Source of the DNA: CAYWFP01 sp964457365
GTDB lineage: Bacteria > Planctomycetota > SZUA-567
Direction of reading: 5' to 3'
Length of the DNA: 20,449 bases
NCBI GenBank assembly: GCA_964457365.1
Contig: CAYWFP010000074.1
Location: forward strand, 1 to 20,449
Shown: in pieces, positions 14,639 to 20,449 of the stretch
Numbering within the stretch: the first letter of the stretch is position 1
How the letters are laid out: the number at the start of each line of letters is the position of its first letter
The notes under the pieces: model-generated
Told to the model about the DNA's origin: nothing
What the model saw: only the letters and a program-made list of their open reading frames with translations
Database searches by the model: none
Translations under genes and position numbers: made by a program

Positions 14639-14896
14639 CTATTTCAAGCCGTACATCATGTCCTTGGGCACGGAATTCAGCACCAGATCGGCGTCGACGC
14701 CGAGGATGCGCCGCATGTTATAGCGGGTAAAGGGCAACTGTTCGATCTGGCAGGACCACTGGGCGATGATGAAGAGCGCGCGGCAGTATTTGCGCTGTTC
14801 GTCGTCGGTGCGCTGGGGGTTGGAACGAAACTGCCGGGCGACGCTCATCGCTTTCTGGACATGCGGCGGTGCGGAAAGGTTGGACGGATCGGGCAT
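14639..14896 (-). CDS. Hypothetical 85-residue protein
   Basis: A small protein beginning MPDPSNLSAPPHVQKAMSVA. Following segments are QFRSNPQRTDDEQRKYC, a hydrophobic helix ALFIIAQWSCQIEQLPF, then YNMRRILGVDADLVLNSVP and the end KDMMYGLK. I do not recognise it. Reality is supported by AAGGGG seven bases before the ATG, by intact codon-like composition, and by exact fit against the convergent PAP2 gene: the two stop codons touch (14636-14638 and 14641-14639) with no gap. Two Cys residues (C38, C49) are not arranged as a clear metal site. It appears soluble and mostly helical. It follows nadD by 99 bases and no clear promoter was found for it, so it may be read from the lipoprotein-nadD transcript. 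Confidence 0.68.
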   Translation of the reverse strand: MPDPSNLSAPPHVQKAMSVARQFRSNPQRTDDEQRKYCRALFIIAQWSCQIEQLPFTRYNMRRILGVDADLVLNSVPKDMMYGLK

Positions 14897-14938
14897 GGAT
14901 TCCCCTTCTGAATATACCTTATGTTATGATCGGCCACA

Positions 14939-14952
14939 GGCAACTTCTTGCC
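14939..14952. repeat. Small hairpin between nadD and the 85-residue gene
   Basis: GGCAA-CTTC-TTGCC forms a perfect five-base-pair stem with a four-base loop. It lies 44 bases after the nadD stop on the minus strand. No T-run follows on either strand, so it is not a convincing terminator. The rest of the 99-base gap (14897-14995) has a run of seven A on the plus strand near 14975 and nothing else I can name. Confidence 0.25.
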
Positions 14953-14995
14953 CGCAATCTCTTCCGGAATTCGAAAAAAAGGATCGATTCGACGC

Positions 14996-15607
14996 TCAAT
15001 CGTAGAGTTTATGCTGCGCGATGTAGTCGATCACGGCGGGTGTGAGATCGGCCGAGACGCTCTCGCTTTGGCGCAGACGCTGGCGGATGGCGGAGCTGGA
15101 GATCCCGCACGGTTCGAGCGGAAAGCGGCCTTCCTGCAGCACGCGGCGGTCTTCCGGGGCCAGGCCGGGCGGGCCTTCGGCGACCAGGTCGGCCGGCAGT
15201 GGCGAACCGGGGCGCTCGGCCACCAGCGGCGGAGCCAGCGCCAGGATGGTTTCGGCTTCTTTCCAGGCGTCGAAGTCCATGATCATGTCGGCGCCGATGA
15301 TAAGGCGATAAGACGTCGCCGGGTGCGCCGACCGGAGTTGGCGCAGCGTCTCGACGGTGTAACTGGGGCCCGGGCGCTCGATCTCGCACGGATTGCAGTG
15401 CAGGCGCGGATCCTCCCGGCAGAGCAACGCGGTCATGGCCAGTCGGTGATGCGGCGCGTTCAACGCGCGACCGCGTTTGTGCGGGGGCTGCCGCGCGGGG
15501 ATCAGCCAGACTTCGTCGACCTCGCCGGTAGCCAGCGCCGCGCGGGCGAGGTGCAGGTGTCCGCGATGCGGCGGGTCGAACGAGCCGCCCAGCAGTCCCA
15601 CCGGCAT
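14996..15607 (-). CDS. nadD: Nicotinate-nucleotide adenylyltransferase
   Basis: Converts nicotinate mononucleotide and ATP to nicotinate adenine dinucleotide in NAD synthesis; a cytoplasmic nucleotidyltransferase of the HxGH family. The 203 residues match the family size. The N-terminus has LLGGSFDPPHRGHL (5-18), with the HxGH motif H14-R-G-H17. Further family marks are EVWLIPARQPPHKRG, the substrate region RLAMTALL, PSYTVETLRQL, the IIGADMIMDFDAWKEAE segment, and the C-terminal ISSSAIRQRL, corresponding to the ISSTxIR ATP-binding motif. The end YIAQHKLYD is typical. Its ATG overlaps the lipoprotein stop by one base (TGATG), so it is translated by coupling. In many bacteria nadD sits by rsfS or obg; here it does not. 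Confidence 0.97.
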   Translation of the reverse strand: MPVGLLGGSFDPPHRGHLHLARAALATGEVDEVWLIPARQPPHKRGRALNAPHHRLAMTALLCREDPRLHCNPCEIERPGPSYTVETLRQLRSAHPATSYRLIIGADMIMDFDAWKEAETILALAPPLVAERPGSPLPADLVAEGPPGLAPEDRRVLQEGRFPLEPCGISSSAIRQRLRQSESVSADLTPAVIDYIAQHKLYD

Positions 15608-17049
15608 CAGAACGCGTCCTCGAGCTCGGGCGTGACGATGGGGAGCTCGTCCGTCACCGGCGCGGGGTCGCGGACCTCCCGCAGCAGTTCGAGCACCTGC
15701 TGCGCGGCGTCCATCTGGCGTCCGCTGGGAGGCGTGCCGGGATTGTGCAGCGGCTGGCCGGCGGCGACCGTTTCCAGCGGCCTCAGTGACCGCTGGCGCA
15801 CGCAGATCCCGAGCGCCTGGCGGACCGGGTTCTGCTCGCCCTCGGCGCGCATGATGGCCTGGTACAGCGTTTCGATCGCGGCGATGGATGCGGGGAAGCC
15901 GTTGAGATCCAGCGCGGCGATCGCCTCGGTGTCGACGACGATGCTGCGCGCCCACATCGAGTAACCGCTGATGGCCATGTCGGTCTCGTCGAAGGTCCAG
16001 AAAACGCTGTCGTCGAAGTCCCGCACGCCGTTGGTCTGGACGAGGCGGCCGGGCATGGTCAGCCGCGCGCGGAAGTCGAAGCGCGGATGCATGTGCGAGA
16101 CCGAGAGGCGGCCGACGATGAAGGCGCCGAAGACCTCCGGCAGCATGCCCTCGATCTCGTTCAGGAAGCCGTTGAACGAACCGTGGCGGCGGCCGATGGC
16201 CTGGCGCAGGCGGTTCTGCACCTCGCTCGATTCGAAGGTGTCGGTGGTCATCATCGGCACGCCCTCGGCGCGCGCGCGGACGTAGCGCCGGAGTTGCCGA
16301 TCCGCGAAGGCGATCCAGACGTCCTCGTCGTACCGCGCGCCGCCGGGGAGGCCGTCGGCGTTGACGCGCAGGCCGAGGTTGGCCAGTTCCGAGTTGATGA
16401 GGATGCGCCACTCCTCCTCCTCGCTCAGGGCCGCGATGCCGGCGCGGTCGGCGCGGCGAACCTCCCACATGGCGGTGTAGAGCCGACGGATTACCTGCGG
16501 CACCTGCGTGTTCAAGTAGCCCTCGAGCGCGCGCAAATCGTACTGATGGTCGAAGGCGTCGTGCATGGCGCTCATGACGTTGCTGAGGACAAAGTGAATC
16601 AAGGCGTCGAGTTTGAGCGCACCCTCGCGCCGGTTGACGATGTCGCGGACGCTCTCGTCGTAATCGACGACGTCCACGAGCACCAGGTCGACCGCGCGGA
16701 AGGTGACACGGTTGCCGGCGACGCGGTCGGTGCCGGGCGTGATCTTGCGGAAATCCGCCGGCATCTCCGCGGGGGACGCAAAGCGCCCTTGCAGTACGAT
16801 TCGCTGCGGCCGGTCGGGCGAGGGGGTCAACTCGGCACGGCGGTACGCATTGGTCTTGGGCAGACGAAGATAATTGTGGAGGTTGACCCGGTGACCGGGC
16901 ATCCGCTTATCGGGCCGACCGTCGATGGAGACCCGGCGCAAGCAGGTGTGATCGGCCTGGACGCGGGTGTCGATACGGTAGGCGATCGTGGGCGCACAAC
17001 CGACCACAAAGAAAGGCGTAAGCAGGGCGATTGTGATGACCGCTCGCAT
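15607..17049 (-). CDS. Putative lipoprotein of unknown function
   Basis: A 480-residue protein with a lipoprotein signal peptide: MRAVITIALLTPFFVVGCAP, with lipobox V-V-G-C and the lipidated Cys at residue 18. The start at 17049 is chosen because AAGGA lies seven bases upstream and because it puts the signal peptide at the N-terminus; an in-frame ATG at 17106 would place 19 charged residues before it. The mature part is charged and mixed helix and strand, without recognisable repeats. Notable stretches are LVLVDVVDYDESVRDIVNRR, LIHFVLSNVMSAMHDAFDH, EEEEWRILINSELANLGLR and MHPRFDFRARLTMPGRL. It is likely anchored to a membrane on the periplasmic side. Overlap with nadD by one base links expression of the two, but no functional link is known to me. 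I cannot assign a family. Confidence 0.82.
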   Translation of the reverse strand: MRAVITIALLTPFFVVGCAPTIAYRIDTRVQADHTCLRRVSIDGRPDKRMPGHRVNLHNYLRLPKTNAYRRAELTPSPDRPQRIVLQGRFASPAEMPADFRKITPGTDRVAGNRVTFRAVDLVLVDVVDYDESVRDIVNRREGALKLDALIHFVLSNVMSAMHDAFDHQYDLRALEGYLNTQVPQVIRRLYTAMWEVRRADRAGIAALSEEEEWRILINSELANLGLRVNADGLPGGARYDEDVWIAFADRQLRRYVRARAEGVPMMTTDTFESSEVQNRLRQAIGRRHGSFNGFLNEIEGMLPEVFGAFIVGRLSVSHMHPRFDFRARLTMPGRLVQTNGVRDFDDSVFWTFDETDMAISGYSMWARSIVVDTEAIAALDLNGFPASIAAIETLYQAIMRAEGEQNPVRQALGICVRQRSLRPLETVAAGQPLHNPGTPPSGRQMDAAQQVLELLREVRDPAPVTDELPIVTPELEDAF

Positions 17050-17087
17050 GCCCGATTCCTTGAGAGAATCCGTCCGGAAGCGTCGCA

Positions 17088-17116
17088 AGTGTACCGGCAC
17101 TTTCATTCCGGCGCAA
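17088..17116 (-). promoter_or_regulatory. Possible promoter for the lipoprotein-nadD pair
   Basis: On the minus strand TTGCGC (17116-17111) and TACACT (17093-17088) are 17 bases apart. The -10 matches four of six consensus positions, the -35 only three. It lies in the 73-base gap after mtaB, about 39 bases before the chosen ATG. Read-through from mtaB is the alternative. Confidence 0.3.
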
Positions 17117-17122
17117 GGGGAT

Positions 17123-18370
17123 TCAGCGCAACGTTCCGCGCTGCAGCGCGCCGTCGGAACCGGTGACGGCGATCGGGACGAGGCGGCCGAGGTGCGCCGG
17201 CGCGCCCGGCGCTTCCGCGCGCAGATAACGGCCGGTATAGCCTTCCAGGAGGTCGTTGTCGCAGGTCTCCGGAAGCAGCCATTCCGTTTTGCCGATGCCG
17301 TCGGCGGCGAAAGCGGCGGCCATCTCGTCGGCCAGGGCGGATAATCGCTTCTTGCGGGCGTGCACCATCTTGTCCCGAACCGCTTGGGGCAATTCAGCGG
17401 CCGGCGTGTCGGGGCGCGACGAGAAGAGGAAGATGTGCATTCGGGAAAAGCGAGCCCGGGCGCAGGTTCGCATCGTGTTGGCGAAACCTGTTTCGTCTTC
17501 CGTCGGAAAGCCTACGATGACGTCGGTGGTGATGCCCGGATCGTCCAGCGCGGCTCTGGCGCGGTCGATGCAGGCCAGGTATTCGTCCGCCGTATAGCGG
17601 CGATTCATCTCGGCAAGGACCGTATCGTCCCCCGCTTGCAGAGGAATGTGCAGATGCGGCGCGACGGTCGGGGACGTTGCCATGGCTTCGAGAAGGTCGT
17701 CGGTGACCGCGTCGGGCTCCACCGATCCCAACCGCAGGCGCTGAAGTCCGCTCACGCATGCGAGCGCGCGGATTACTGCGGCCAAAGTCTCGCCGCGGAT
17801 GCCGCGGTAGGCGCCGATGTTGATGCCGGTGAGGACGAGTTCCGGAACCCCGTGCGCGACAAGGTTCACCGTTTCGGAAATGATTTCATCGAGCGGCCGG
17901 CTTACCGGAGCGCCGCGTGCGTCGGGGATGGTGCAGTAGGCGCAGCGGTTGGCGCAACCGTCCTGGATCTTGACGAAGGCGCGGGTATGGCCCTGAAAGC
18001 CGTCGAGGCGGAAGCCGAAGCGCGCCGGCGCGGCGGTGACGGTGCGCTCCAACGCCCGCGTAACCAGCGTGTGCTTGTCGTCATTGCCGACGAGGAGCGC
18101 GTCGATTTCGCGCAGCCAGTCGCGCTTGAGGTCGACCGCGCAGCCGGTGACGATTAGCCGCGCATCGGGGTTGGCGCGCCGGATCTGCCGCAGCGCGCCG
18201 CGGCAGGAAGCGTCGGCGCGGCGGGTGACGCTGCAGGTGTTGACGACGACGATATCGGCGGCGGCGGCGGCGTCCGTCTCCTCCAGATCAGCCCGGAGAA
18301 ACGCTTCGCGGATGCCTTGCGATTCGTACTGGTTGGTCTTGCAGCCGAAGGTGCGCAGGTGGAAGCGCAT
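17123..18370 (-). CDS. mtaB: tRNA t6A37 methylthiotransferase
   Basis: A radical SAM enzyme that converts N6-threonylcarbamoyladenosine at position 37 of ANN-decoding tRNAs to its 2-methylthio form. The 415 residues show all three family domains. The N-terminal UPF0004 domain opens RFHLRTFGCKTNQYES and has cluster ligands C10, C46 (VNTCSVT) and C77 (VTGCAV). The radical SAM motif is CANRCAYC (139-146) within FVKIQDGCANRCAYCTIPDA. The barrel continues with ELVLTGINIGAY, HIPLQAGDD and DVIVGFPTEDE, where the last is the usual MtaB/MiaB hallmark. A C-terminal TRAM domain ends the protein. The GINIGAY segment, with no MiaB-type NVNSY, and the overall N-terminus favour MtaB over MiaB or RimO. It starts four bases after the aldo/keto reductase stop. 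Confidence 0.95.
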   Translation of the reverse strand: MRFHLRTFGCKTNQYESQGIREAFLRADLEETDAAAAADIVVVNTCSVTRRADASCRGALRQIRRANPDARLIVTGCAVDLKRDWLREIDALLVGNDDKHTLVTRALERTVTAAPARFGFRLDGFQGHTRAFVKIQDGCANRCAYCTIPDARGAPVSRPLDEIISETVNLVAHGVPELVLTGINIGAYRGIRGETLAAVIRALACVSGLQRLRLGSVEPDAVTDDLLEAMATSPTVAPHLHIPLQAGDDTVLAEMNRRYTADEYLACIDRARAALDDPGITTDVIVGFPTEDETGFANTMRTCARARFSRMHIFLFSSRPDTPAAELPQAVRDKMVHARKKRLSALADEMAAAFAADGIGKTEWLLPETCDNDLLEGYTGRYLRAEAPGAPAHLGRLVPIAVTGSDGALQRGTLR

Positions 18371-18374
18371 CGAA

Positions 18375-19397
18375 TCAGACGCCGCCGTTGGCGACGACGG
18401 CCTCGTAGTCGGCGAGCATCTCCCGGAGGATCCGCGGGGCGTCCAGGTCGTACGGGCAGCGCTGACGGCACTGGTCGCACTCGGTGCAGTTCTTGATGCG
18501 GGCCATCTTCGCCTGCCACTCCGGCGAGAGAAAGTTCTCTGTCGGCGCGCGGCGCAGGAGATAGCGCATGCGTGCGGCCATGGGGATGGGGATCTCCGCC
18601 GGGCAGGGCAGGCAGTAGCCGCAGCCGCGGCAGAAATCGGCGCCCAGTTCGTCGGTGATACGCTGGATCTCGCCGGCGAGGGTGACGTCGAGATGGGGCG
18701 GATTCGCCTCCAGCGCCAGAAATTCCTCGAGCTCCTCGATGCGCTGGATACCCCAGATCGGCAGGACGTTATCGAAGCGTCGCAGGAAGGCGAAGGCCGC
18801 GCGGGCGTTGTCCAAGAGCCCGCCGCAGAGCGCCTTCATCGCGATCAGTCCGACGTCGTGGTCGCGACAGAGACCGATCAACTCCAACTCGCGCTTGCTC
18901 GAAAGCGCGCTGAGCGGGTACTGCACCGTCTCGAAGAGACCGGACTCGACTGCGGCGACGGCGTTCTCCAGGCGGTGGGCGGTGAAGCCGATGTGGCGGA
19001 CGATCCCCTCGCGCTTGGCCGCCACGAGCGCGGCATAGGCGGAGTTGTCGTCCTGCGGGTCCGGCAGTTCCTTCGGATTGTGAAGCTGCACGAGGTCGAG
19101 GTAGTCGGTTTTCATGCGTTCGCAACTGAGACGGATATGCTTCATCGCCTCCGCGCGCGTCGCGGCGCCGGTCTTGGTGGCGAGGACGATTCGCGGCCGG
19201 TCCTCGGCGAGGCTGAAGCCGATCTTCTCCTCGCTGTCGGAGTAGGCGTTGGCGGTGTCGAAGAAGTTGACGCCGCCCCGGAGCGCGGCGCGCAGGATCG
19301 TCCGCGCGGTCTCGAAGTCGACGCGCTGGATCGGCAGCGCGCCGAAGGCCGTGCGGCCGCAGCGCAGTCCGGTCTTGCCGAGTCGCAGGCAGTCCAT
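18375..19397 (-). CDS. Aldo/keto reductase with C-terminal iron-sulfur domain
   Basis: A 340-residue oxidoreductase whose first 235 residues form an aldo/keto reductase TIM barrel. The catalytic tetrad is visible as D47 and Y52 (NFFDTANAYSDSE), K75 (VLATKTGA) and H106 (LVQLHNP). The C-terminal hundred residues carry two ferredoxin-type clusters: CRGCGYCLPCP (256-266) and CTECDQCRQRCP (304-315). Members of this layout are widespread, especially in anaerobes, and are thought to exchange electrons with ferredoxin as well as or in place of NADPH; the substrate is not known. The ATG has GAAGGAG four bases upstream. It lies ten bases after ilvN and four before mtaB, so it is co-transcribed with both. 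Confidence 0.93.
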   Translation of the reverse strand: MDCLRLGKTGLRCGRTAFGALPIQRVDFETARTILRAALRGGVNFFDTANAYSDSEEKIGFSLAEDRPRIVLATKTGAATRAEAMKHIRLSCERMKTDYLDLVQLHNPKELPDPQDDNSAYAALVAAKREGIVRHIGFTAHRLENAVAAVESGLFETVQYPLSALSSKRELELIGLCRDHDVGLIAMKALCGGLLDNARAAFAFLRRFDNVLPIWGIQRIEELEEFLALEANPPHLDVTLAGEIQRITDELGADFCRGCGYCLPCPAEIPIPMAARMRYLLRRAPTENFLSPEWQAKMARIKNCTECDQCRQRCPYDLDAPRILREMLADYEAVVANGGV

Positions 19398-19407
19398 ACG
19401 CTCCTTC

Positions 19408-19923
19408 TCAATCGCCGTGGGCCATGGCGATGCGTCCGGTCCGGGCCATCTCCTTGATGCCGAAGGTCTTCATCATGGCGATGAAGGACTCGCACTTGTT
19501 CTCCGGGCCCGAGACCTCCACGATAACGGTGTTCTCGGTGATGCCGACGACCTTGGCCTGAAAGACGTTGACCATTTCCAGGATCTGGCCGCGCCGATTC
19601 GGGGGTGCGTTGATCTTGATCAGCATGATGTCGCGGACCACGCAGTCGGTGTCCTTGAAGTCCTGGACCTTGATGGTATCGATGAGCTTGCGCAGTTGTT
19701 TGCGGATCTGCTCCAGAAGGTCCTCGTCGCCACAGACCACCAGCGTCATGCGCGAGACGTCCGGATCCTCCGTCTCGCCGACGGCGAGCGACTCGATGTT
19801 GAAACCGCGGGCGCTGAAGAGGCCGGCGACGCGCGCCAGGACGCCGGGGCGGTTGAGCACCGTCGCGGAGATGATATGCCGTCGGTCGTTGTCCTTGGCC
19901 TGCATCACTTCGTCGGTCGTCAT
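19408..19923 (-). CDS. ilvN: Acetolactate synthase, small regulatory subunit
   Basis: Regulatory subunit of acetohydroxyacid synthase, which confers valine feedback control and boosts catalysis by the large subunit in branched-chain amino-acid synthesis. The 171 residues fit the usual 160-175. The N-terminal ACT domain reads HIISATVLNRPGVLARVAGL then GFNIESLAVGETEDP and MTLVV, including the NRPGVL turn that forms the valine site. The second domain has LIDTIKVQDF, VRDIMLIKI and VVGITENTVIVEVSG, ending GIKEMARTGRIAM. The ATG is preceded by GGAGGA at about five bases and overlaps the ilvB stop as ATGA, so the two subunits are translationally coupled, as is usual. Confidence 0.97.
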   Translation of the reverse strand: MTTDEVMQAKDNDRRHIISATVLNRPGVLARVAGLFSARGFNIESLAVGETEDPDVSRMTLVVCGDEDLLEQIRKQLRKLIDTIKVQDFKDTDCVVRDIMLIKINAPPNRRGQILEMVNVFQAKVVGITENTVIVEVSGPENKCESFIAMMKTFGIKEMARTGRIAMAHGD

Positions 19924-20449
19924 GCCATTCCTCCGATCATGCGGTTGATCGCTTCGCCCGCGGGGACCATGGGGAAGACGTTCTCTTCGCGGTCGACGTG
20001 GACGTCGACGACCACCGGGCCTTTGTGGGCGAGTGCGGCCTTGAGTCCCGGGGTCACCTCCTCGTGCGTCTCGATGCGGATACCCTTGACGTCGTAGGCG
20101 TCGGCGATCTTGACGAAGTCGGGGTTGTCCCCGAGGTCGGTCTGGGCGTAGCGCCGGTCGAAGAAGAGCTCCTGCCACTGGCGGACCATGCCGAGATAGC
20201 GGTTGTTGAGGATGATCAGCTTGACCGGAAGCTTGTGGTTCTTCACCGTCGCCAGTTCCTGGATGTTCATCTGCACCGAGCCGTCGCCGGCGATGCAGCA
20301 GACAAGGTGGTCGGGCTTGCCGATCTGGGCGCCGATGGCCGCGGGGAAGCCGTATCCCATGGTGCCGAGGCCGCCGGAGCTGATCCACGTGCGCGGCTTG
20401 TCGTAATGATAGAAGAGCGCCGCCCACATCTGGTGCTGGCCGACCTCGG
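19920..20449 (-). CDS. ilvB: Acetolactate synthase, large catalytic subunit (C-terminal part)
   Basis: The last 175 residues of the thiamine-diphosphate-dependent enzyme that joins pyruvate with pyruvate or 2-oxobutyrate; the N-terminal two thirds lie beyond the right edge. The fragment begins EVGQHQMWAA, the well-conserved start of the ThDP-binding domain, and continues GGLGTMGYGFPAAIGAQIG. The ThDP and magnesium motif spans GDGSVQMNIQELATVKNH through LIILNNRYLGMVRQWQ, where GDG and NN are the ends of the motif. The end PVVVDVHVDREENVFPMVPAG is typical of the family. No promoter can be seen as the gene start is missing. Confidence 0.97.
   Translation of the reverse strand, partial: EVGQHQMWAALFYHYDKPRTWISSGGLGTMGYGFPAAIGAQIGKPDHLVCCIAGDGSVQMNIQELATVKNHKLPVKLIILNNRYLGMVRQWQELFFDRRYAQTDLGDNPDFVKIADAYDVKGIRIETHEEVTPGLKAALAHKGPVVVDVHVDREENVFPMVPAGEAINRMIGGMA

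Noticed and set aside
14939..14995. Intrinsic terminator for nadD using the GGCAA hairpin and the seven-T run
   Set aside because: On the minus strand the T-run comes before the hairpin, which is the wrong order for a Rho-independent terminator.
16087..17166. A 359-codon plus-strand frame opposite the lipoprotein gene
   Set aside because: The minus frame has a lipoprotein signal peptide, a ribosome binding site and coupling to nadD; the plus frame has none of these.
18036..19457. A 473-codon plus-strand frame
   Set aside because: Antisense to mtaB and the aldo/keto reductase; no motif, and it runs through their iron-sulfur codons.
1..20449. Mobile elements, CRISPR arrays, tRNA or rRNA genes, defence or secondary-metabolite systems
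   Set aside because: No transposase or integrase motifs, no spaced direct repeats, no cloverleaf or conserved rRNA segments, and no defence-type domains were found on either strand.

Overview
The window is GC-rich bacterial chromosome, densely packed with mostly housekeeping genes. The best taxonomic clue is a 65-residue protein at 5373-5570 that matches, from memory, the small basic protein family typical of the Planctomycetes-Verrucomicrobia-Chlamydiae (PVC) superphylum. The PVC-style VWA membrane protein, the small-subunit acetolactate synthase pair and a non-mevalonate isoprenoid block fit a free-living, Gram-negative-type PVC bacterium (Planctomycetes, Verrucomicrobia, Lentisphaerae or Kiritimatiellae). 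A phylum-level assignment is inference; no rRNA or phylogenetic marker tree is available here.

Layout, reading the minus strand from right to left. (1) 20449-17123: the C-terminal part of acetolactate synthase large subunit (ilvB), its regulatory subunit (ilvN), an iron-sulfur aldo/keto reductase and the tRNA methylthiotransferase MtaB, joined by gaps of 10 bases or less or by an overlap. (2) 17049-14996: an unrecognised lipoprotein translationally coupled to nadD, then a separate 85-residue protein (14896-14639). (3) 14638-11915, on the plus strand: a PAP2 phosphatase with an extra C-terminal domain and a PHP-domain protein; these are the only two plus-strand genes. (4) 11770-7397: ispG, dxr and a very long multi-PDZ site-2 protease (rseP-like), a tight operon with a near-consensus promoter in the divergent gap 11771-11914. 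(5) 7202-267: a second minus-strand run starting from a strong promoter (7280-7307): a membrane protein, a DUF89 protein with altered active-site residues, the PVC small basic protein, an aminotransferase, glycyl-tRNA synthetase, a 46-residue highly basic protein and a VWA-domain membrane protein. (6) 182-1: the start of a family 2 glycosyltransferase, cut by the window edge.

The genes cover branched-chain amino-acid synthesis, NAD synthesis, the MEP isoprenoid pathway, tRNA charging and modification, and envelope stress or quality control. I see no mobile element, CRISPR array, tRNA, rRNA, prophage or defence system. No gene-free stretch exceeds about 200 bases. The observations most worth checking are the substituted metal-site residues in the DUF89 protein, the two small basic proteins in one run, the four to five PDZ-like modules in the site-2 protease, the PAP2 fusion, and a shared 10-base inverted repeat placed over two divergent promoters.
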